This document shows, piece after piece, positions 1 through 8,215 of a DNA stretch of 64,000 nt. Every line of letters starts with the position of its first letter. The first letter of the stretch is position 1. The notes under the pieces are model-generated. The model made no database searches. It was given only the letters and a program-made list of their open reading frames with translations, and was not told where the DNA came from. A program made the translations under genes and the position numbers. This stretch comes from G963666705 sp963666705 (GTDB lineage: Bacteria > Pseudomonadota > Alphaproteobacteria > CADEGL01): positions 372,001 through 436,000 of the forward strand of contig CAXXKO010000026.1 of NCBI GenBank assembly GCA_963666705.2, given 5' to 3'.

Positions 1-1857
1 CCGGTAGTAGGCCCCCAGGTCGCTGAGGTCGTAAGCGTATTCGTGCTCGGCCACGAAGTTCTGGAAGTAGCAGGAGAGGCAGGTGTCCATGGGGTCGCGC
101 CGGCAGTGAACGACCCGCGCCCTCGGGAAGAGGACGGCGATCAGCCCGAGATGGAGAAAGTTTCCGGGCATCTTGTCGGTGATGCGGCGCGCCTCGCCGG
201 CCTCCGGCGCGAGGCCCGAGAGCGCCGCCAGGTATTCGGCGGCGAGGCGCTCGGTCGATGCCCCGTCGAGCCTGGCGACGCATTCCGGGAATGGGTCGCC
301 AGCGCCTATCAGCGCGGGGAGGCCATGGCTCAGGCGGTTGATGTCAGGGCGCTCGCCGGCGCCGAACGCTTCGCCGTGGCTGGCGATCACCTGCTCCACC
401 AGGCTCGTGCCCGAGCGGGGCATGCCGACGATGAAGACCGGCTGCTCGGACGGGCTGCCGCCCGCATCGGCGCGCTTGTCGAAGAACGTGCGGTCGAACG
501 TCCCGATCTGCCGGCTGACGAGTCCCGCGTGCTGGCTCGCGTCGAAGCGTTGCGGCGCGCCCCGCACGGCGTTGGCCGCCCCATAACGTTCGAAGGCTTC
601 GTCGTAGCGCCCGAGATCGTCGAGGATCTTGCCGAGCGCGAACCCCGCGTCGAGTCGCTCGGCATCGGCAAGGCTCGGGCGCGCCAGCAGCGCCTCGAGC
701 TCGACGATACGCTCGTCGCCGGTCTCGAACCGCTTGATCTGGGCCAGCCAGGCGTGGGCCTTTACGTGGCCGGGCTCTATGGCGAGCGCGCGCTCGAGGC
801 AGGCCCGGACCGCATCGAAATCGCCGATGGCCGTGTGGCATGCCGCCTTGCTCATCTCACTTTCGACCGAGTTGGGCCGCAGCTTCGAATAGCTTTCGAA
901 TTGGGCGAGGGCCTCGGCCATGCGGCTCTGGTCGAAGAGGATGTTGCCCAAATTCAAACGCGCGTCGGCCATGGCCGGGTCGCGGTCGAGTGCCGCCCGG
1001 TAGCTTGCGGCCGCGCCCTCGGCATCGCCGGCTTGTTTGAGCAGCAATGCGAGCTGAAAGTGAGCCGCCGTCGAGTCGGGTGCGAGCGCGAGGGCGCGGC
1101 GGCAAGCGTCGATGGCCTCCCGCGCCCGGTCCGCCTTGGACAGCGCCTGGGCTATGGCGAGCAGGGTATCGGGATCGTCGGGTCTGATGGCCAGGGCCCG
1201 TTGGTAATGCGGCAGCGCCTCCGCGATCCGGTCCAGGCTGACCAGCGCGTTGGCGAGGTTGCTCAGCGCCTCGGAGTAATCCGGCCGCGCGGCGATGGCG
1301 CGCTTGTAATGGGAGAGCGCCCGCTCCGCCTGCCCGTCCCGCGCCAGTAGGTTGGCGAGGCTGTTGTGGGCCTCGGCGTGGGAGGGGTCGAGCGCGATGG
1401 CGCGACGCAGCGGCCGCGCCGCCTCCTTGGCCCGGCCCAGGGCGATGAGCGCGCCCGCGAGGTTGAAGTAGCTGCCGGGATTGCGGCTGTCGAGCACCAC
1501 GGCGCGGCGGCCATGATGGACGGCGTCCTCGGCGCGCCCGAGGGCGCGATAGACGAGCCCGAGATTGTCGTGGTAGGCGGCGACCCTGGCGTTTCCCGCG
1601 ATGGCCCGCTCGATGGCCTCGGCCGCCTCATCGAGGCGCCCGGTCTGATAGGCGACGACGCCGAGCAGGTGGAGGACGTCGGGCTGGTCGGGACTGGCCT
1701 CGAGTACGTCGCGGTAGATCGCCTCGGCTTCCCGCAGGCGGCCCGCCTGATGATGGTGCATGGCCGCCGATATCGCACCCCGCGGCGCCACCGGGATTCC
1801 GCCGCCGGCCCCGCCAGCGGCGCCCGCTTCAGAGTCCGTTCGTTGTCGCCGGTTCAA
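1..1857 (-). CDS. TPR-repeat sulfotransferase, 3' end beyond the window
   Basis: The minus-strand frame is open from about 1919 to the window edge. It encodes roughly ten tetratricopeptide repeats (LGVVAYQTGRLDEAAEA..., YFNLAGALIALGRAKEAA...) followed by a P-loop-like sulfotransferase domain with the PAPS-binding segment PVFIVGMPRSGTSLVEQVI near residue 465 and the later MPGNFLHLGLIAVLFPRARV strand. Family members transfer sulfate from PAPS to a protein or glycan; the TPR array probably selects the acceptor. I chose the TTG at 1857 because GGGAG lies 8 bases upstream; the first ATG, at 1761, would cut into the first TPR. It is co-oriented with, and 60 bases downstream of, a paralogue of the same architecture. 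The acceptor is unknown. Confidence 0.8.
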   Translation of the reverse strand, partial: MNRRQRTDSEAGAAGGAGGGIPVAPRGAISAAMHHHQAGRLREAEAIYRDVLEASPDQPDVLHLLGVVAYQTGRLDEAAEAIERAIAGNARVAAYHDNLGLVYRALGRAEDAVHHGRRAVVLDSRNPGSYFNLAGALIALGRAKEAARPLRRAIALDPSHAEAHNSLANLLARDGQAERALSHYKRAIAARPDYSEALSNLANALVSLDRIAEALPHYQRALAIRPDDPDTLLAIAQALSKADRAREAIDACRRALALAPDSTAAHFQLALLLKQAGDAEGAAASYRAALDRDPAMADARLNLGNILFDQSRMAEALAQFESYSKLRPNSVESEMSKAACHTAIGDFDAVRACLERALAIEPGHVKAHAWLAQIKRFETGDERIVELEALLARPSLADAERLDAGFALGKILDDLGRYDEAFERYGAANAVRGAPQRFDASQHAGLVSRQIGTFDRTFFDKRADAGGSPSEQPVFIVGMPRSGTSLVEQVIASHGEAFGAGERPDINRLSHGLPALIGAGDPFPECVARLDGASTERLAAEYLAALSGLAPEAGEARRITDKMPGNFLHLGLIAVLFPRARVVHCRRDPMDTCLSCYFQNFVAEHEYAYDLSDLGAYYR

Positions 1858-1917
1858 TTTCGCCGCTCCCGCCCCGGGCCCCGCTCCGTCACCAACTTGC
1901 CCATTCCGCCCATTCGG

Positions 1918-4173
1918 TCACTCCCGATCTGGTCCCAGGATATCCGTCAATGCCTTCAGATGACGCCCGAAGCGATGCCCGCGGCCAACGGATGAGGCGT
2001 AGAGAGGCTGCCGAACCTGCCAGAAGCTGGCGCTTTGTACCGCGCGCTGGGTTTCATGGAAAGCGAGACAATCGGGGTCCCAGTCGAGCCCGAGGAAGCC
2101 GATGAGCTCGCGCGATGCCCCCTCCTGATCGTCGATGAGCCGCTCGTAGCGCACCTCGTGCATGGGTAGCGGCAGCACCGACCGCCAATGGTCCATCAAC
2201 GAGCGATAGTCGTTGTGATAGCGGCCGAGCGCACCGAGGTCGTAGGCGAACCTGAGCGGCTGGCTGAAGCTCGTGAAGTAGATGGAGGCGCAGGTGTCGA
2301 GCCCGTCGCGCGCGCAGTGCACGATGCGCGCGGTCGGCAGGATCGTGGCGATCAGGCCCAGGGCATGGAAGTTGGTGGGCAGCTTGTCCGTCACGCGCTC
2401 GGCGTCTGGCGCGAGCCGGCCGAGCTCGTCGGCGACGGTCTTGCCGAGGCGCCCGGAATCCCCTTCGGTGAGCGCGGCGGCCGATTCCGGGAATCCGGCT
2501 TCGCCCGGGAGGCTCGCGATGATATTCGGGATCAGCGCCAGCTCGCCACCGCCGAAGCAGGCGGGATGGCTGGCTATGATCTGTTCGACGAGCGAGGTTC
2601 CCGAGCGCGGCATGCCGACGATAAAGACGGGGCGGTCCGCGATATGCCCGTGCCCGCGATGGCGCTGGAAGTAGTCGGCCCCGAAGACCGCCATGAGGCG
2701 CGCGACGTAATCGCCGTGCTCGTCGGGGTCGTAATCGATGGCGCGCCGCTTGAGCTCGTTTGCGCGCCGGTAGGCCGCGAAGGCCTCGTCGTCCGCGCCT
2801 TGTTCCTCGAGGACCTTGACGAGGGTGAAGTTGAGGCTGATCTCCCGCTCGGGCTCCAGCCCCGGGTCCTCGAGCATCGCCCGAACCCGGCCCACCTCCT
2901 CGGAGCAGCCCGAAAGCGAATTCATGAGCGCGAGGTTGTAGTAGGCCGGCCCCTGATCCGGGTCGAGCTCGAGCGCGCGCTCGAAACAGCGCCTGGCCTC
3001 TTCGAAATGGCCTTGGTGCTGCAGGGCGCCGCCGAGGCCGACATGGGCTTCGGTCAGCTCGGGGGCAATGCGGATCGCCCGCCGGTAGCTCTCGATGGCG
3101 CGGTCCACCTGGCCGAGGTCGGCGCGGGCGTCACCGAGACGGTAGTGCGCCTCCGGGAAGTCGGGCGCGAGGCCGATGGCACTCTCGAGGTGTTGCGCGG
3201 CATCGCTCGGCCGGCCCTCGGTCAGGGCGATTGCACCGATGCCATAATGGGCTTATGCCAACTTGGGCATGTGGACGAGGGCGCGCGCGTAGCTTTCGCG
3301 CGCCTCCTCGAGCCTCCCGGCGGCCTGGAGCTCCGCCCCCAGCCGGAAATGCGCCGGGCCGTATTCGGGATCCATGGCGATGGCGCGGCGGAAGCTGGCG
3401 ATGGCCTCCTCGGCTTGCCCCAGCTCGACGCATGCGATGCCCAGGTTGTAGCTCGCCTCGGCGAAAGCGGGGGCGAGGGCGGCGGCGCGGCGAAAGCATC
3501 CGGCGGCCTCTTCGTGCCGCCCGAGCGCGCTGAGGGCGGTGCCGAGGTTGTTGTTCACCAGCGGATGATCGGGCTGGGCCGCGAGCGCGCGGCGGTAATG
3601 GGGCTCGGCCTCGGCCGTCCGGCCCGCCCGGTGCAGCGCGTTCGCGAGGTTGTAGGCGGCCTCGGCGTCCCCCGGCTGGTGGGCCAGGGCGGCTTCGTAG
3701 GCTTCGAGCGCCTCGCCGGTCTGGCCCGCCGCTTCGAGCAGGCCACCGAGGCCGTTATGGGCGCGCGAATTGCCGGGGTCGCCGGCGAGGATTTCCCGGT
3801 AGAGTGTGAGCGCCAGCGCCAGATCGCCCCGCTTTCCGGCCTCGCCGGCCAGGCTCAGCCGGATCGGCGCCGATCCGGGTCGCGCTTCGAGCGCGCGACG
3901 CAGCAGGGAGATTCCAAGCTCCGCCTTGCCGGTCGCGCATTCGATGCGCCCGAGAACGTGCAGGGCGTCCGCGTTGCCCGGATGGCGCCGCAACACCGGC
4001 TCGCAGAGGCGCCTTGCGGCGCCAAAATCCCCACCACGGGAAAGGGCGGCCGCCTTCGTCAGCAGGTCCGGTACGCTGGAGCCGCCAGGCGCGCCTTGTG
4101 TGGCACTCGGCTTGTTGCGGATCCCGGCTTTCGCGCCGGCACGGCGAATAGCACGGTTCATGCTGGGTTCCAT
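1918..4173 (-). pseudogene. TPR-repeat sulfotransferase interrupted by an in-frame TAA
   Basis: Two open segments, 3256-4173 and 1918-3252, lie in the same frame and are separated only by a TAA at 3253-3255. Protein homology is continuous across it: the TPR reads ...RALVHMPKLA-stop-AHYGIGAIALTEGRP..., where TPRs usually carry an acidic residue, so GAA to TAA is the simplest change. The upstream part holds about eight TPRs; the downstream part holds three more plus a sulfotransferase domain with PVFIVGMPRSGTSLVEQII and a C-terminal RYERLIDDQEGASRELI segment. Start: ATG 4173 (MEPSMNRAIRR) or ATG 4161; neither has a strong ribosome site. The downstream half could be translated from ATG 3108, but would lack most TPRs. 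This is a nonsense mutation or a sequencing error. Confidence 0.75.
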
Positions 4174-4548
4174 GAAAGCGTTTGTGCCGCCGAACGACGG
4201 CGGTGATGAATAATGCCAAGGTCGCGTTTCCATTCCAACCGTCTGGGTGCCTCGCGGCGCCGCGCTGGCCTTTGCCGGTACCAGGCGCGATAGTGGTGGG
4301 ATCTCCGCTGAAACACACGCTAGGCGGTAGGATGCCGGTGCGGCCCAAATCCGAGACCCGATATGTTGCACGAAAGGCACATGGGTGGAAATATTATCGT
4401 CCACTTGGCGAAATGCCTTGCCCCCACTGGGTCCTTGTATCAAAAAAGCTACAGCCCGGCTCCGCCAATTTGGTGATCGGGCAATGGCTATAGACCCGAG
4501 CCAACACAAAAAACGTACTGAGCCTTAGCGTTTGGAGAGGAGGTTCCA
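4174..4548. other. intergenic region between sulfotransferase and porin genes
   Basis: These 375 bases contain only short frames with no family resemblance. The region is less GC-rich than its surroundings towards the right end. It must carry the divergent promoters of the sulfotransferase gene and of the outer-membrane protein gene, but I see no convincing -35/-10 pair or operator. The purine-rich GGAGAGGAGG at 4534-4543 is the ribosome site of the next gene. Confidence 0.4.
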
Positions 4549-5955
4549 TTGGTAAATGAGAAGCAGTTGAGGTCCGTACTGCTCGGATCCGGCGCGGCGG
4601 TAGCACTGCTCGCGTCGCCGGCGGTAGCGGGCGAAGTAAGCGACCTGAAGTCGCAGATCGAAGCGCTTCAGAATCGTCTCGATCAGGTTGAGACCCAGCA
4701 GACCCGCATCGAGGAGCGGCAGGAGAGCGTCGCGCCCGCGAACGCGGTGGTCGGCGGCGATTTCCCGGGGTCCTGGAAGCTTCCAGGCACGGACACGTCG
4801 ATCTCCTTCAGCGGTTATGTGAAGGGTGATTTCATCTACGACCTCGGCCGCGACGTCGGCGACTCGTTCGTCGTCTCGTCGATCCCGGTCGACAACTCGG
4901 TGGCGAGCAACGCGGACGGCAACGTTCGCCTGCACGCCCGCCAGTCGCGTTTCCGGTTCGACAGCCGGACGCCGACGGACTGGGGCCAGCTCCGGACCCG
5001 GATCGAGGGCGACTTCTCCGGCACGGGCGGTAACGAGCGGTTCTCGAACTCGAGCACGTTCCGTCTGCGGCATGCCTGGGGCCAGTTGGGCCCGGTGCTC
5101 GCCGGCCAGACCTGGACCACCTTCATGGACCAGGATACCTACGCCAACACGGTCGACTTCGCCGGCCCCGTCGGCGTCGAGTTCGCCCGTCAGGCCCAGA
5201 TCCGGTTTTCGACCGGCTTGGCCGAAGGGCTGAGCTTGGATCTGGCGGTCGAGAACCCGGAATTCCAGGTCCGCCAGTTGGATAACGATGACATGACGGT
5301 TACCAACACCCACATCGTCGACACGATGCCGGACTTCATCGCGGCGTTGCGGTACCGGGATTCCTGGGGCGCCGTGAACGTCTCGGGTCTCGGCCGGCAC
5401 TTCAATCACGACACCGGCCTGGCCTCGGAGAGTGCCGCGGGCTGGGGCTTCCATGCCGGCGCCACGGTCAACCTGCCGTTCATCGCCGAGGGCGACAAGA
5501 TCGTCGGCCTGTTCAACATCGGCCAGGGCCTTGGGCGTTATTTGACCGGCAGCTCGGGATCGGGCTCCGTCATGGTTCACTGTAACAATCAAGTACTAGG
5601 CATGTACGCTTCGCCGCTGACCAACCCCGGCTGCAATTCGACAATGTCGGTCGCCACCTCGTGGGGCTTCATGGTCGGCGGGACGCACCAGTGGACAGGC
5701 AACATTTCGTCCAACGCCTATTACGGCCACACCGAACACAACTACGATGTGAACGCGGTGGGCCCCCGTATGGTTCGCGGGTTGGTCAGCGCGCTCGACT
5801 CGGTCCACGCGAACTTCATGTGGAACCCGGTGTCGTCGGTGACGGTCGGCCTCGAGTTCATCCATGGCTGGCTCGATACGGTCAGCCAGACCGCGGGTGT
5901 CGAAAGCGGTGGCACGGCGAGCCGCTTCCAGCTCGGCCTGAAGTACGGCTTCTAG
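4549..5955 (+). CDS. DcaP-like trimeric outer-membrane porin
   Basis: 468 residues. The start is TTG 4549, five bases after GGAGG, giving MVNEKQLRSVLLGSGAAVALLASPAVAGEV with a signal peptide cleaved near residue 27. Residues 28-60 form a coiled coil (VSDLKSQIEALQNRLDQVETQQTRIEERQE), as in DcaP porins. The rest alternates short polar turns and amphipathic strands (FSGYVKGDFIYDLGRDV, RLHARQSRFRFDSRTPTDWGQLRTRIEGDF) and ends in FQLGLKYGF, the aromatic-terminated beta signal of outer-membrane barrels. The family forms trimeric channels for organic anions; the substrate here is unknown. The gene stands alone between two divergent or convergent minus-strand units and has its own terminator. Confidence 0.85.
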   Translation: MVNEKQLRSVLLGSGAAVALLASPAVAGEVSDLKSQIEALQNRLDQVETQQTRIEERQESVAPANAVVGGDFPGSWKLPGTDTSISFSGYVKGDFIYDLGRDVGDSFVVSSIPVDNSVASNADGNVRLHARQSRFRFDSRTPTDWGQLRTRIEGDFSGTGGNERFSNSSTFRLRHAWGQLGPVLAGQTWTTFMDQDTYANTVDFAGPVGVEFARQAQIRFSTGLAEGLSLDLAVENPEFQVRQLDNDDMTVTNTHIVDTMPDFIAALRYRDSWGAVNVSGLGRHFNHDTGLASESAAGWGFHAGATVNLPFIAEGDKIVGLFNIGQGLGRYLTGSSGSGSVMVHCNNQVLGMYASPLTNPGCNSTMSVATSWGFMVGGTHQWTGNISSNAYYGHTEHNYDVNAVGPRMVRGLVSALDSVHANFMWNPVSSVTVGLEFIHGWLDTVSQTAGVESGGTASRFQLGLKYGF

Positions 5956-5983
5956 GCCACGCGCCGGAAGACGATCCCACCTT

Positions 5984-6016
5984 CGGGCCGGCCCTTCGGG
6001 GCCGGCCCGTTTCTTT
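5984..6016 (+). terminator. rho-independent terminator after the porin gene
   Basis: A perfect 11-bp stem (CGGGCCGGCCC / GGGCCGGCCCG) closes a TTCG tetraloop and is followed by TTTCTTT. It begins 29 bases after the porin stop. A second, weaker GC hairpin followed by TTTTTC lies at about 6020-6052, so the read-out towards the convergent operon is doubly blocked. Confidence 0.9.
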
Positions 6017-6130
6017 ACTGCGGGCCGCCCCGTCGGGGCCGGCCTTTTTCTTTGGGTGCGTCCCTTTCTTCGACCGCCCTCTTCTTCGACCGAACGAAAT
6101 CTCGCGAGTGCCGTGTGACGGCCGGCGCCG

Positions 6131-8215
6131 TCAACGACCTTCCCGCCGCCAGGCGAGCATGAAGCCGCCGAGCGCGGCCAGGAGGACGGCGAGCGCGGGG
6201 ACGAGTGGCGCCCGGCTCAGGTCGCGCACGATATAATCGCCGTTGACCCGCAGGCCGACCCATACCCGCCCGCCGGCCCGACCCGAGGCATCGCGGCCGG
6301 GGTGTACGCGGCGCGTCGCGGGCGTTGGGTTCTCCGAAAGCCATATGATGGCGCCGCCAGTCGTCGCGACCAGGGGCTCGAGGGCGGCCGGGGTCGAGCG
6401 CATATCCGCCGTCTCCAGGGGGTTGACGGGGCCGGCCGCCGCGAACGCGGCTCGGGTTCCGTCGCTCACCCGGTAGAGGCCCGGCTCCTCGATCGCCAGG
6501 CTCGCCTGCTCGCGGCCGCCCGTCGCTGGGAGCAGCTCGACGACGGCCTCGCGCCCGGAGGGCCAGGTCACGGTGACCGGGGCGGTGGATGGCGTGAGGC
6601 TGCGCCGGGTGATGACGAGGCGGCCGCCCGCCACCTTCGCATCGAGCCCGTCCTCCTCGAGCTCCGGCTCCTTCATGAGCCAGTGGGCCAGGCGGCGGAG
6701 GAGCTCGGCCTGCGGGCCACCGCCCTCGAAGTCACGCGCCCAGAGCCAGATATGGTCGCTCATGATCTGCGCGACCCGGCCCTCGCCATAGCGGTCCAGG
6801 ATCACGAGCGGCGCATCCTCCACGCCCTCCATCAGCACCACGCCGCCCTTGAGCTTCGCTTCGATCTGCCGGAACCAGCGGCCCCAGTGTGGCCCGTCCG
6901 GATCGTCGCCGCGTAGCCCCGCGGTGATGGGATGGCGCCGGCCGAGCGCCGTCACCGTCGGCCGGTATCCGCGCTCGATCACCTGGCCGGTGGGCGCACC
7001 CGGCAGCGGATCGCCGAGCGGCGTGTTGTAGAGGCTGAGCGGCGTGGCGAAGGTGGGGCCGACCGCGACCAGGAGAGCGCCGCCCTTGCGCACGTACTCG
7101 ACGATGTTGGTGACATAGTGCAGCGGCAGCACGCCGCGCCTTCGGTAGCGGTCGAAGATGACCAGGTCGAACTCGTCGAGCTTGACCTCGAACAGCTCGC
7201 GGACCGGGAAGGTGATGAGGGACAGCTCGCGCAGCGGCGTCTGGTCCTGTTTGTCCGGTGGGCGCAGGATGGTGAAATGGATGAGGTCGACCGAGGGGTC
7301 CGATTTGAGGAGGCGGCGCCATGTCCGCTCGCCGGGGTGCGGCTCCCCGGATACCAGCAGCACCTTGAGGCGGTCGCGTACGCCATTGACGACGACCACG
7401 ACGCGGTTGTTGGCCAGCGACAATTCGTCCGGCCCGGGCTCGACCTCGATCTCGATGACGCTCGGCCCCGCCCGGTCGAGGGTGAAGCGGAACCCGTGGT
7501 CGCGGCCGACGGGCACGAGCTGGCTCTCCACTACCTCGCCGTCGCGCCGCACCGTGATGGTGGCCGGGCGGGCATTCGCCTCGACACCCTCGTCCTCGAC
7601 CCTGACGCTGACGTCCGTGGGCTGCCCGACGATGGCGAAGCTCGGAGCCTCTTCGACGATGAGGCGCCGGTCGGCCTCCTCGCGCTCGCCCGTCAGCAGC
7701 ACATGCACCGGCGCCGCGAGGCCGAGCCCGGCCGCCGCCGCCGCGTCGTGGACCTGGCCGTCCGTGATCGCTATCACGCCGGCGAGCCGCCCGCGGGGGA
7801 CCTCCGCCAGGGCCTCGGCAAGAGGTGCGATGAGGCGCGTGCCGCCATTCTCCAGGAGAGCGCCGCCGCCGGCTTCGACGACAAGGAGCTCGATACTTTC
7901 GTCCCCGCCCAATTCGGCGCGCAGTCCCGCGAGCGCGGCCTCGGCTCGATTCCGGCGCTGGCCGATGTCCTGGCTCGGGGATCGGTCCACCACGACCAGC
8001 GCCACATCGGGCAATCCCTCCCTGTCCTCCAGCAGGAGGGAGGGATTGACGAGGGCAGCCAGCACGGCGGCCGCCGCGAGCGCCCGCCACCAGGCACCGG
8101 CAGCGCGCCGCGCGATGGCGAGGCCGAGCGCCCCGGCGGCGGCCGTGCCCAGGGCGACGAGAAGCCACCAGGGCAGGAGCGGTGCCAGCTCCATGGCGCC
8201 GTCGCCCGGGCTCAT
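6131..8215 (-). CDS. large membrane-anchored protein of the MoxR/DUF58 operon
   Basis: 694 residues. The start ATG at 8215 overlaps the upstream stop as ATGA, so translation is probably coupled; the same frame is open further upstream but that part is antisense-like. Two N-terminal membrane segments (about residues 13-34 and 40-60) are followed by a vWA-like fold (DVALVVVDRSPSQD, then VIAITDGQVHD), Ig-like segments, a glutamine-amidotransferase-like Rossmann domain (LVIFDRYRRRGVLP... KGGALLVAVGPTF) and a C-terminal membrane helix before WRREGR. This matches the double-transmembrane/GATase-like proteins found downstream of MoxR and DUF58. It is probably a periplasmic or membrane scaffold; the biochemical role is unknown. 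Confidence 0.8.
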   Translation of the reverse strand: MSPGDGAMELAPLLPWWLLVALGTAAAGALGLAIARRAAGAWWRALAAAAVLAALVNPSLLLEDREGLPDVALVVVDRSPSQDIGQRRNRAEAALAGLRAELGGDESIELLVVEAGGGALLENGGTRLIAPLAEALAEVPRGRLAGVIAITDGQVHDAAAAAGLGLAAPVHVLLTGEREEADRRLIVEEAPSFAIVGQPTDVSVRVEDEGVEANARPATITVRRDGEVVESQLVPVGRDHGFRFTLDRAGPSVIEIEVEPGPDELSLANNRVVVVVNGVRDRLKVLLVSGEPHPGERTWRRLLKSDPSVDLIHFTILRPPDKQDQTPLRELSLITFPVRELFEVKLDEFDLVIFDRYRRRGVLPLHYVTNIVEYVRKGGALLVAVGPTFATPLSLYNTPLGDPLPGAPTGQVIERGYRPTVTALGRRHPITAGLRGDDPDGPHWGRWFRQIEAKLKGGVVLMEGVEDAPLVILDRYGEGRVAQIMSDHIWLWARDFEGGGPQAELLRRLAHWLMKEPELEEDGLDAKVAGGRLVITRRSLTPSTAPVTVTWPSGREAVVELLPATGGREQASLAIEEPGLYRVSDGTRAAFAAAGPVNPLETADMRSTPAALEPLVATTGGAIIWLSENPTPATRRVHPGRDASGRAGGRVWVGLRVNGDYIVRDLSRAPLVPALAVLLAALGGFMLAWRREGR

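Noticed and set aside
43..1350. Long plus-strand open frame opposite the first sulfotransferase gene
   Set aside because: Composition-driven antisense frame; its protein has no domain, while the minus strand shows clear TPR and sulfotransferase motifs. Many similar antisense frames exist across the window (e.g. 8182-10350, 25001-27823, 45954-48167).
4182..4493. Plus-strand frame of 103 codons before the porin gene
   Set aside because: No ribosome site, no family resemblance, and the frame overlaps the start region of the minus-strand gene.
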